A DNA stretch of 58,251 nt from Pantoea dispersa (GTDB taxonomy: Bacteria > Pseudomonadota > Gammaproteobacteria > Enterobacterales > Enterobacteriaceae), in NCBI RefSeq assembly GCF_014155765.1, contig NZ_SCKT01000013.1, positions 1-58,251 of the forward strand, given 5' to 3'. The translations under genes and the position numbers were made by a program. Shown one piece after another: positions 8,229-16,227 of this stretch; position 1 is the first letter of the stretch, and every line of letters starts with the position of its first letter. The notes beneath the pieces are model-generated. The model saw only the letters and a list, made by a program, of their open reading frames with translations, made no database searches and was not told the DNA's origin.

Positions 8229-9164
8229 TCAGTGGACGACGTCGGGCGGGGCGGGCTCGTAGCCGAGACCGAGCTCCAGCTGGTTCAGGTTCTGCCACAC
8301 CAGGCGGTCAAAGGCGTCCGCGTCGGTGTTCATCAGCTCGTGGTTCGGCAGCGTCCGGATAAGCCAGCTGGCCATCGCCGTACGGCGCTCGTCGAGCGGA
8401 AGTTTGCCCAGCTTTTTGCGGCGCTTCTCTTTCACGGCCTTTTCACGCCGCTTCAGCAGCGTGGCCATGCGCATGTTCTCATACCAGCGCTGGCGGGCAG
8501 CGCGCACCGATTCATGCGTACCCGGCTCGATAATGCCCTCCGCTTCAGCTACAAGGCGCTCGTTACGCTGGAAATACAGCTTATCCATGTTGACGCCGCA
8601 CAGCTGCCAGAAACGATCGGTGAGCACGATATGACGCGGCATCCAGAATTTCTCAACCGGATCCCACTCAAGCGAAGGCATCTCCAGCAGCCCGTATCGC
8701 GCCAGCTCCGGAAAAAGGCGCGACAGCCGGCACGGCTCGACCCGGGTGCCGGGTATGACGTCGCCGTTCTCATCTTTCGGGCTGAGCTCTTCTGCGAGAC
8801 TGCCAACGTTAACGGTGACTACCCAGGTGGCTATATCAGCGCGCTGTATCAGCAATGGAATGATCGCGTCAATCAGCGCGCGGCGCTCCGGCCGGAAGTC
8901 GCGCTCGCGGCCGGCCGCGTGGCGCAGCCTGACGAAATACGGATTGCGTGAGATCCGCTGGCGCAGGCGCAGCTGGCCGGTGGCCTGGTCTTTCACGACG
9001 AGCCGGCGCATGGCGTGGCCGAACTCGCCCGGCAGCGGGCGATAGTTCTGCGGCGCGAACCAGACAGGCTCAGGACATTTGCAGGTGACGGCGTGATCGC
9101 CGCGATGGCGCCCGTCAGGTCTGGAGGTCGGGTCGTTTAACCCGATTAAAATCTGGTCATTCAC
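8229..9164 (-). CDS. repA: Replication initiator RepA (IncFII/RepA1-like family)
   Basis: A 311-residue plasmid initiator resembling RepA proteins of the IncFII-like superfamily. The central region RNPYFVRLRHAAGRERDF leads to a winged-helix-type core, and a basic segment (KRREKAVKEKRRKKLGKLPL) lies near residue 250. It initiates replication at the origin just downstream. The start is a GTG at 9164 placed directly after AGGACAGG. The upstream leader-peptide stop lies seven bases inside repA, so translation is coupled to the leader. Expression is controlled by the antisense RNA and predicted pseudoknot at 9180-9303. Family assignment is by general resemblance and context, not a search. Confidence 0.85.
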   Translation of the reverse strand: MNDQILIGLNDPTSRPDGRHRGDHAVTCKCPEPVWFAPQNYRPLPGEFGHAMRRLVVKDQATGQLRLRQRISRNPYFVRLRHAAGRERDFRPERRALIDAIIPLLIQRADIATWVVTVNVGSLAEELSPKDENGDVIPGTRVEPCRLSRLFPELARYGLLEMPSLEWDPVEKFWMPRHIVLTDRFWQLCGVNMDKLYFQRNERLVAEAEGIIEPGTHESVRAARQRWYENMRMATLLKRREKAVKEKRRKKLGKLPLDERRTAMASWLIRTLPNHELMNTDADAFDRLVWQNLNQLELGLGYEPAPPDVVH

Positions 9165-9210
9165 CCTGTCCTGAACTTATGGCGGACAGGGGTTGTCTTA
9201 TGAACTGCAT
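9157..9210 (-). CDS. repA leader peptide (17 aa), translationally coupled to repA
   Basis: The short frame begins MQFIRQPLSAISSGQGE and has AAGGA nine bases before the ATG at 9210. Its TGA (9159-9157) overlaps the repA GTG (GTGAATGA), the geometry of IncF tap and IncI repY leader peptides, whose translation is needed to open the repA start. It also overlaps the sequence TCCGCCA that can pair with the antisense-target loop. Confidence 0.75.
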   Translation of the reverse strand: MQFIRQPLSAISSGQGE

Positions 9211-9274
9211 GCGTTATAATCCTTCACAGGCCAGCGCCTGCTTTTGGACCCCCTGATTTCTGACTCTTCCGCCA
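9180..9274 (-). promoter_or_regulatory. Predicted pseudoknot controlling repA translation
   Basis: In the repA mRNA the antisense-target loop contains UGGCGGA (complement of 9268-9274). A downstream site inside the leader ORF reads UCCGCCA (complement of 9180-9186). The seven bases are perfectly complementary. IncI-alpha, IncB and IncL/M plasmids activate their initiator by just such a loop-to-downstream pseudoknot once the leader peptide is translated. Confidence 0.65.
9193..9220 (+). promoter_or_regulatory. Promoter of the antisense copy-control RNA
   Basis: A -35 TTGTCT (9193-9198) and a perfect -10 TATAAT (9215-9220) are spaced 16 bases. It fires rightwards, opposite to repA, with an expected start near 9227. 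Confidence 0.75.
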
Positions 9275-9303
9275 AGTTGAATCCAGATTTCGGGGGGTTT
9301 TTG
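9227..9303 (+). ncRNA. Antisense copy-number control RNA (CopA/RNAI/Inc-type)
   Basis: This ~76-nt RNA runs antisense to the repA leader. It folds as one main stem (9248-9262 with 9284-9298; 13 of 15 pairs, with a small internal loop) that ends in a T-run and so also acts as its terminator. The 21-base loop contains TCCGCCA; the mRNA counterpart UGGCGGA is the kissing site. Size, bulged stem, strong promoter and position match IncF/IncI copy-control RNAs. It would lower leader-peptide and RepA translation in proportion to copy number. Confidence 0.8.
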
Positions 9304-9866
9304 CATTCAGAGCCCGGTAAATCCCGCGCTCCGTACCCTGGACGTTTTAACGGATACGTCCCATCCGGTTCAATTCTGCCCGCGCCGCGCATGTCCGGCC
9401 ACAGGTTTTCGCACATCCCCGTCGTCAACCACCACAGTATTCGACAGGGATCTAAAAAGGATCGCCGCCCGGCGAATTCTGAAAAGAATACCCATCTCAA
9501 CCGGTTAAATCCAGCACAGATTGCACATAGCACGAATCGTATGGATAAAAAAAGTTCACCGATAAATTTTACCGTGACCGTCATCACAACTGCGGTTGTG
9601 GCTTAACGCAGTTCTGCGCCTGGCGGGACGCTGAAACGACAGAGAGCACGGGGGACGGGTAATTTTTCATTATTCAGCGGAACGATCGCGGACGATCGCC
9701 ATTGATGCGACGGGCAGGGCGTTCAGGCTGAGGCGTACCGCAGCGGCGCGAGGAACGAACAGCCTGAACGACGTGGCTGTCAGGGGGTAAAGGTTCTGGC
9801 GGGATGGCCGATACCCCCTCACGCGCCGGCAGTGAAACCATTCTGATAATGCCCTCGCTGCTGGTT
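9304..9866. other. Non-coding stretch between repA leader and dsbA-like gene
   Basis: I see no convincing gene. The frames crossing it lack ribosome sites and have unlikely compositions. The repA promoter should lie here on the minus strand, but I cannot place it with confidence. The only clear structures are the repeated hairpin element at 9721-9769 and the terminator at 9867. Confidence 0.5.
9721..9769 (+). repeat. Structured repeat element, copy A
   Basis: The nine-base arms GTTCAGGCT and AGCCTGAAC enclose GAGGCGTACCGCAGCG and GCGAGGAACGAAC. The same core recurs at 42346-42391 with different but still complementary outer stem bases (GC instead of GTTC), so base pairing is preserved while sequence is not. 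Confidence 0.7.
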
Positions 9867-9891
9867 GCCCGGTTCTGCACCGGGCTTTTTT
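9867..9891 (+). terminator. Intrinsic terminator facing right
   Basis: The stem GCCCGGT-TCTGC-ACCGGGC is followed by six T. It points against the tra operon and overlaps the stop of the dsbA-like gene. It would stop rightward transcripts from the replication region entering the tra operon as antisense RNA. Confidence 0.75.
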
Positions 9892-10687
9892 AGTTTCCGC
9901 CTGCGCGGAGGATGGCCTGCTGCAGGACGTCTTCACTGACGACGCCCGGGATGACGGTGGTGTTGTCTGCCGTGGCATTCTCAGCCGGCATGACGATAAT
10001 GCCCGGCGTGCCCGTCAGTCCCAGCATCTCCGCCAGCGCGTCGTTGTTTTCGATGAGCCTGTCGGAGGCAGCACTGCCATCACCGGAAGCCGTACCTGCG
10101 CCGGCGGCCGTAGCCACCTTTTCAATATCCTCTGCCGTGAGTTTCCCCTCGTTGTGCCCGGTCCGGTAAATCCCGTTGTGGAAGGCCATGTAGGCCTCCG
10201 CGCCCTGCCTGCGGTAAATACCCAGCCCGCGGTGCGAGGCCAGCGTCGATTCCGGATAGCGTGCGGCAAAGATGGTCCAGTCGCGGAAGGCAAAGCGTAC
10301 GCCGGCGTTGGCGGCTATCACCTTTTCCATCACCGGCGCCATCATGCTGCAGGCGATGCATTCGTAGTCAAAGAACTCCGTAACGATGACCTTCGAATCC
10401 GCCGGCCCCTTAACCGGTACGCCGTCGAGCTGCATCAGCAGCCGGTGAGCTTTAAGCGCAGACTGCACGTAAGCCTGCTGCAGCATCGCCTGCTGGCGCG
10501 CCTGCAGCTTTTTGCTCACCTCAATGAGCACGTCGGGATGCGCCACCAGGTAGTCAGCGGCAATTTCACCAATGCGGGCCTGCTGCGCGGGGGTAAAGTC
10601 TGCAGCCTCAGCCGCACTCGATGGTGCTGAGGGCAAAGCGGTGCTCATGGCCAGCGCAATGGCGGCCAGTTTCAGGATCTGTTTCAT
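9890..10687 (-). CDS. DsbA-family periplasmic thiol-disulfide protein
   Basis: A 265-residue protein with a signal peptide (MKQILKLAAIALAMSTALPS, cleavage after an AEA-like site). A helical N-terminal segment typical of Com1/ScsC-like DsbA proteins is followed by a thioredoxin fold. The active site is C-I-A-C within FFDYECIACSMMAP near residue 112, and the cis-proline loop is TGTPGIIV. I chose the ATG at 10687 because it begins the signal peptide. It follows traI by 68 bases and is the last gene of the transfer operon. It probably helps form disulfides in Cys-rich transfer proteins such as TraN, TraU and TraH, which is inference from context. Confidence 0.85.
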   Translation of the reverse strand: MKQILKLAAIALAMSTALPSAPSSAAEAADFTPAQQARIGEIAADYLVAHPDVLIEVSKKLQARQQAMLQQAYVQSALKAHRLLMQLDGVPVKGPADSKVIVTEFFDYECIACSMMAPVMEKVIAANAGVRFAFRDWTIFAARYPESTLASHRGLGIYRRQGAEAYMAFHNGIYRTGHNEGKLTAEDIEKVATAAGAGTASGDGSAASDRLIENNDALAEMLGLTGTPGIIVMPAENATADNTTVIPGVVSEDVLQQAILRAGGN

Positions 10688-10755
10688 GATTTCTCTCGCA
10701 TGCCTGCGCGGAGCAGGCGGAAGGTGAGGCGGCCGCACAGGGCGGGCCGCAGTAA

Positions 10756-13700
10756 TTAACGTTCTTTTTGTATGTTCCGGGACGGTTCGTGAGAAAGTTC
10801 GGGCGGCAGGCGCTCGGGCCCCTCGTGCTGAGCCGGCATGCTGATCCCCGCCGCAATCTCTTTGTACGTCCGCGAACCTGCGGCAAGCTCTGTTGCCAGT
10901 TCTGATTCTCCTTTTCCTGAAGGCACCGGCTGCTCCCGGCTCTCCTCCGGCATCCTGACCTCCGGATAAGCCTGCCGGCTGCCTTCCAGAACCCGGCCGG
11001 CCAGGTCCGTTTCGTCCACGGCAGGCTTCGCGACAGGCTCCACAGGCTGCTCAATGTCAGCCGCCTCCTGTGGAACTGCACGGCTGAGGTCTGCGGCGAG
11101 CTTTTCCTCTGCCGCCACGTCTGCCCGCCCGTCTCTGACGCTGAACTGCACCTCCGGCGCGTCCGGCACATCAGGCTGATGCGCGTCCTGCCTGACGAGG
11201 TCTCTGATGGTCTCGTCGCCAATGCCGGTGGGTGCCGCCGGCGTGACCGGTTCATCCGGAACAGGCGGCGGGCTCTGCAGGCTTCTGACCGCCTCTTCCA
11301 CCGCCGCCCCGGCGAGCGGCTCCAGGCCGCCGGAAACCTTCAGCAGCTGCGGAGACGGAGCGGCGTCCCCGGTCTTCAGCAGAATGCCGGACGTCGGGTA
11401 TTTTCGCGCCGCGCTGAGCGCCTCTTCCAGCGTGGCCACCACAAGTGTTTCTCCGTTCCGGCTTTTCTGTACAAGTGCAGCCTGCGCGCCAGCGGTGACG
11501 ATACGCCGCTCGGCCCCCCGATCGACGTCACCGCTTCCGGGGCGCAGCGGAACCATTGTCAGGCCCGCCGGTTTACCGTTACCGTCAAACACCGGCAGGG
11601 CCAGGTGGGGTTCAGGGAACTTTCGCGTCGGCGGGATGATACGTGCCGTCACGGGGCTGCCGCTGAGGCCGTTTGACCGCAGGTACGCACGGCCAATTGC
11701 GGTTTTCGACGCGGCCTGCCCCATCGCCCAGATCCGCCGGGCCTGATCCCGCTCAGGCTCCGGCATAAGCGCGTCATGCGCCGTCGCCGGTCCGTTTTTC
11801 CGGACGCCGAGCGTCTCCATCCAGCCGGCTCTGTCATCTGTAACAATCTGGACATGGTCCTTCGCGCGTGAGACGTTGATATAAAACGCCCGCGCGCCGC
11901 TCATCCGCTTACGGGCACCTTCCACGCCTTCCAGCGCCAGCGAGTACCGGGCACTGGCACCCTGCGCACCATAGCCGGTGACCGCCCAGCTGTAATCCAC
12001 GTGCCGGTCTGCCAGCGTTGTCGCCGGGTCGATGACCTTCACCCCGCTGCCGTTACGCAGAACAATCTCACCGTTTTCGCGCAGTTCATCGACGCGGTAT
12101 TGCTCGTGCGCAGCGTGACCGGCCTGCTTCTGGGTTTTACTCAGGCGGACGCTGTCACCGGTGCGCAGCTCAATTTCACGGTGTTCAAAAACCTCGATTT
12201 CCATTGCGTTAAGCTCCTGCGGCGACCAGTAGTGCGTGCGCCCCGCTTCATCCCGCAGGGTGACGTTGCCATTTTCGTGGTCCACGCCGGTAACGTGCAG
12301 ATACCGCTGGTTTGCCATAACCACCTGACCGGTTTCCCAGTCCTTTATGCGGTTAAAATCGTGCCGCCCGCCATTAATCCGGTCCAGGACAGAGACGGTC
12401 CGGGCTTCCCCGCCCAGCTCTTTCGCCACCACCATCGCATTATGGATGCCCTCGTTGATGGCTCTGCGGTCTTCATGCAACTGCACCATGATCACGGTCT
12501 GCTCACGCGCCTCATCGGTGCGGCTCATAAAGTCAGCCACAATGCTGGACACCGGGTCTGCTGACTGAACAATTGACCCGCCAGGTACCACCGTACCTGC
12601 CCGGCGGGGTACGACGTCTGGCGCGACACTTTCAATCTTTCTCAGCGCCGCTGCGGAATCATTACCGATGATGCTGTAAACCGCAGATTTCAGCGCCGTA
12701 TCACGCTGGCGTACGATTTCCTTCATCACCGCGACGTCGATCGGGCTCCGCTCCTGCATCAGCTGGAACGGCGCGCCGCTCTCAGGCGACTGCAGCTGCG
12801 CAATGTCCCCCACCGCCACGGCACGGCCGTTGCCGGCAGCGATTGCGCGGTACGCCGCCGCGGTGTCCTGGTTACCGATCATGGAAGACTCATCGATAAG
12901 AAACAGCATATTGTCGTAGCGGACGTCCTCACCGGCGGCGCTGCGCGTCTGCCAGTCCAGTACAAACGACTTAAGCGTCTGTGCATCAATGCCCGTCCCC
13001 GCCATCTCTTTTACCGCCCGGTGAGTCGGCCCCAGCCCGACGATAACCGGACGCACGTCAGCCGGCAGGGTATCAATAGCCGCCTTTACCGCATTAAACT
13101 GGGTGGTTTTACCGACGCCCGCATACCCCTGCACGGCCGTAAAGCGGTCCGGACTCTTCAGAATAAGCGAGGTGGCCTCTTTCTGCCCCTGCGTCAGGCC
13201 TGACAGGAGAGCCGGATCGACCTGTGCCATCAGCGGAACCTGTGTGTTTTTACCCCGATCGATTTCACCGAGGATGGCTTTTTCCATCTCCCATGTGGAC
13301 CGCGCAACGAAGTGGGGCCCGCCGCTGGTCTGTACCCCGATGAGATCACCTTCCTTGACCTGCCGGGTAATTTCATTTTCGATGAGCTTCAGGTCACCAC
13401 AGAACGTCAGCGCCTCATCAAGCAGTTTTGTCCGGGAGAAAGCGACCTCCCGCATCTGCGCGACGCCGCGCGTAACGGCTTTCTGCGCGTCAGAGAGCAG
13501 CTGCGTACTGAGCGTGTCTATGGCCTCACTGGCGTCTTCCTTCCCGCTGGCCTGACGGACCAGAGACAGCGGGGAGCGTGTTGAGCGCAGGCGGCCGAGC
13601 TTCTCTTCCGCCCGGCTCAGGGCTTCGCCGGTAAATATTTCGGCCTCATGGCCAGACTGCGCCAGCGCGTTAATCATGTTGACCGACAGATCCTGAGCCC

Positions 13701-16227
13701 CGAGGCTGGCCAGCACGGTACCGTGCTCGTTGTCCCGGCTTCCGGGGGCACTGACGTAGCCGTATGTAACGTAAAGCGGATTTGCCGGGTCGATACGCAG
13801 CGGCTTTTTCTGCCCCTCCCGCTGCACGACAAGTGCGCCATTCTCAACGGACGTGACGGTGAGGCGATCACGTGCCTTCAGCCCGGCGTTTTTGTCGCCG
13901 GCAAGCGCAAACAGCCGCTCCCCCGCAGCAACCTCCAGCTGAGACTGTGTAAACAGGCGCCAGTCACCGGAAAGTGCGCTGAGCTTTACACGGGACAGTA
14001 CACCATCCCCGTCAATCAGGGAGAGCATGCGGGTTTCATCATGTACGCGGTCAATGACGTAGTGACGCGTTTCATTTCTCTCCGACCTGTCTTCCAGCAC
14101 CATACCGGCGCGGTAGGTCTGAGGGAGGCGACGCTCTTTTGCTGTCATATACACCGGCGTGCGCGCCACAATGCTGACCGGCGCCTCCCCCAGTCGTCCG
14201 GCATCTTTCAGCGCATTCCGGATGACACCGGTCAGCTGGGCCTGCTCACGCGGACCGGCCACAACCGCCGTCACGGGGCCGTCTGCGGGGTCCATTCCGG
14301 CAAAACGCTCTGCGAGTGCACGATAGCGCTCGCGCTTGTCCTGAATGCTGGTCACGCGGACCTCAATACCGTCAGACGGTGCGTTCAGGCTCTGACGTTC
14401 TACCCCCGCTGCGGTCAGTACGGACAGTGCGTTCGCGTTTGACTGCCGTCCGGCACTGTCCAGAAACAGCAGCTGCGCGTTCTGCAGCTGAGCCTCTCCG
14501 GTCAGCACCAGCATTTCCTTCAGGCTGAGCTTTTCCGCACTTTCCACGATGACCGTACTCTGGGGAGCAAGGCTGAAGGTGCCATCAAGCATACGGCTGC
14601 GGTGGAGAAGCCGGTCTTTGAGCGCCGGTGATTTGGCAAAGCTGAGTGCGCGCTCGGCTGAACTGGTCAGTACACTGACCTCACGCCCCTGTTCACGTGA
14701 CATTGTCACCAGTTCTTCTGTTACCGCACGCAGACGGCCGACTGAGGCCGGTGCGCTGATGATAACGGCGGGCGCCCGGGCCACGTGCTCAAGGTGCCCG
14801 GGAACCGGACTGCCGGTGAGGCTGAAACTGACCACCCAGTTCTCTTTCAGAATATCCGCCGCCAGCGACTGCACCGACAGCTCATCCAGCAGGTGAATGT
14901 GCGAGGTAAATACGCCCTTATCACCGTCGAGAGGCACTAGCAGGTTGTCATGAATCGCCTGATCCAGCGCCCTGCGCAGGTCCGGAATGCTGTTCTGCAG
15001 TTCACCGGCGTTGTGTGCGGTCAGCAGGATGTCCCCATAGGTAAACCGCGTTTTGTTGTCGCTCAGCACGGAAATGGCGGTGCGGACCGCCTCCATCGCC
15101 TGCACTGGCGCGTCCTGCACCTCACCGGCATCAGGCCGGGATTTTTCACGCTCGCGGGCTTCATTCATGACGCCCTGAAGATCAAAACCGACGTCGTCCA
15201 TCTGCCGCTGCCAGCGATCACGCAGACGGGCCCGTCCGTCTGCGGTTTCCGGCTTATCGATCGGTTCTTCCTGCTCCCGGACTGCAGATTTTAACGTCGC
15301 CTCAGTGCCTGCTTCAGGGACTCTGTCAGACGCATTCACAGCCAGCTCTGGTGAGGCGGGCGGTTCCTGACGGGTGCGTAACGGTACCGTTTCGTCTGCG
15401 CCATACTGACTGATATCCTGCTTGCGCTGGCGCGTATCCAGCGCTGCCACGTCGCGGCTTTTCAGCGAAGCGTCTTCGCCTGCGCGCGCATGAATTTCAC
15501 GATGGCGCGATGAGAATTCGTCCAGCACCTCCCCGGTAAAGCCCTTTATTTCCCACAGGTCGTGCCGGCCGCCGGTGGGCAACGTTTCATACCCAATCTC
15601 CTCCGCCTTACCTTTCAGCAGGTTGCGGTAAATTTTGCCGTACGTTATCTGGTTGCGGTACACCGTTTCGATGAAGCCGGCGCCGTGGATCGCATCGGTA
15701 GCCAGCGCTTTCCACTTCCCGTCCAGCTCCGTCACGTTGGCCACCACTGCGTGAGTATGGATCTGCGGGTCGAGGTTACGCGAAGTGTCGTGCGTGAACA
15801 GCGCAGCGACCATTTTGCCGGTTGGCGTGATGCGCGTGACGCCGTCCTTCGTGTCGCGCGAGCTCACCATCTGTTCCATGATGGCCAGCGTTTCTTTCAC
15901 CGCATCGTGGTGCGCCTCCAGCAGGCGTTTATCGCCGCCGGCGAGGATCAGCATTGAGACGCTCTTGGGTGCCGAGAAGGTAAAGTCATGACCGGGGCGG
16001 TGCACGTGTGCACCCTGAACGTCCTTACCCAGTACCACACCGTTGGGGAGGCTGCCGTGCAGAATTCCGGTGAACGTATCGAGATCGACCGGGCCTTCCA
16101 GCCCCAGCTCGCGCGCGCCCTCTCCCAGCCACTGGGTGGGCATGTCGTCCAGAAAGTAATAGTTATCCTTGCTGCTGTAGTAGCCGGCAGCGTCGGCGGC
16201 AGAGGCCACCGGAGCAACGGTCATCAT
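10756..16227 (-). CDS. traI: Conjugative relaxase/helicase TraI (MOBF)
   Basis: An 1823-residue protein, close to F TraI (1756). The N-terminal relaxase shows paired catalytic tyrosines (YYSSKDNYYFLDD, residues ~16-28) and the metal-binding histidines (HRPGHDF near residue 77; IHTHAVVAN near 156). A degenerate helicase-like region follows. The active helicase has Walker A GYAGVGKTT near residue 1035 and Walker B LIDESSM near 1109. A proline-rich C-terminus probably contacts TraD. It nicks oriT at the site found near 56161, stays bound to the strand and unwinds it. ATGA overlap with the traD stop couples translation; a second ATG three bases downstream is equally possible. Confidence 0.97.
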   Translation of the reverse strand: MMTVAPVASAADAAGYYSSKDNYYFLDDMPTQWLGEGARELGLEGPVDLDTFTGILHGSLPNGVVLGKDVQGAHVHRPGHDFTFSAPKSVSMLILAGGDKRLLEAHHDAVKETLAIMEQMVSSRDTKDGVTRITPTGKMVAALFTHDTSRNLDPQIHTHAVVANVTELDGKWKALATDAIHGAGFIETVYRNQITYGKIYRNLLKGKAEEIGYETLPTGGRHDLWEIKGFTGEVLDEFSSRHREIHARAGEDASLKSRDVAALDTRQRKQDISQYGADETVPLRTRQEPPASPELAVNASDRVPEAGTEATLKSAVREQEEPIDKPETADGRARLRDRWQRQMDDVGFDLQGVMNEAREREKSRPDAGEVQDAPVQAMEAVRTAISVLSDNKTRFTYGDILLTAHNAGELQNSIPDLRRALDQAIHDNLLVPLDGDKGVFTSHIHLLDELSVQSLAADILKENWVVSFSLTGSPVPGHLEHVARAPAVIISAPASVGRLRAVTEELVTMSREQGREVSVLTSSAERALSFAKSPALKDRLLHRSRMLDGTFSLAPQSTVIVESAEKLSLKEMLVLTGEAQLQNAQLLFLDSAGRQSNANALSVLTAAGVERQSLNAPSDGIEVRVTSIQDKRERYRALAERFAGMDPADGPVTAVVAGPREQAQLTGVIRNALKDAGRLGEAPVSIVARTPVYMTAKERRLPQTYRAGMVLEDRSERNETRHYVIDRVHDETRMLSLIDGDGVLSRVKLSALSGDWRLFTQSQLEVAAGERLFALAGDKNAGLKARDRLTVTSVENGALVVQREGQKKPLRIDPANPLYVTYGYVSAPGSRDNEHGTVLASLGAQDLSVNMINALAQSGHEAEIFTGEALSRAEEKLGRLRSTRSPLSLVRQASGKEDASEAIDTLSTQLLSDAQKAVTRGVAQMREVAFSRTKLLDEALTFCGDLKLIENEITRQVKEGDLIGVQTSGGPHFVARSTWEMEKAILGEIDRGKNTQVPLMAQVDPALLSGLTQGQKEATSLILKSPDRFTAVQGYAGVGKTTQFNAVKAAIDTLPADVRPVIVGLGPTHRAVKEMAGTGIDAQTLKSFVLDWQTRSAAGEDVRYDNMLFLIDESSMIGNQDTAAAYRAIAAGNGRAVAVGDIAQLQSPESGAPFQLMQERSPIDVAVMKEIVRQRDTALKSAVYSIIGNDSAAALRKIESVAPDVVPRRAGTVVPGGSIVQSADPVSSIVADFMSRTDEAREQTVIMVQLHEDRRAINEGIHNAMVVAKELGGEARTVSVLDRINGGRHDFNRIKDWETGQVVMANQRYLHVTGVDHENGNVTLRDEAGRTHYWSPQELNAMEIEVFEHREIELRTGDSVRLSKTQKQAGHAAHEQYRVDELRENGEIVLRNGSGVKVIDPATTLADRHVDYSWAVTGYGAQGASARYSLALEGVEGARKRMSGARAFYINVSRAKDHVQIVTDDRAGWMETLGVRKNGPATAHDALMPEPERDQARRIWAMGQAASKTAIGRAYLRSNGLSGSPVTARIIPPTRKFPEPHLALPVFDGNGKPAGLTMVPLRPGSGDVDRGAERRIVTAGAQAALVQKSRNGETLVVATLEEALSAARKYPTSGILLKTGDAAPSPQLLKVSGGLEPLAGAAVEEAVRSLQSPPPVPDEPVTPAAPTGIGDETIRDLVRQDAHQPDVPDAPEVQFSVRDGRADVAAEEKLAADLSRAVPQEAADIEQPVEPVAKPAVDETDLAGRVLEGSRQAYPEVRMPEESREQPVPSGKGESELATELAAGSRTYKEIAAGISMPAQHEGPERLPPELSHEPSRNIQKER

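Noticed and set aside
8043-8951. 302-codon plus-strand frame opposite repA
   Set aside because: It is a shadow frame of repA caused by GC-rich codon bias and covers the origin.
9198-9587. 129-codon minus-strand frame over the repA leader
   Set aside because: It overlaps the antisense RNA, has no ribosome site and an implausible composition. The leader peptide explains the region better.
9244-9606. 120-codon plus-strand frame
   Set aside because: It starts inside the antisense RNA and runs through its terminator, with no ribosome site.
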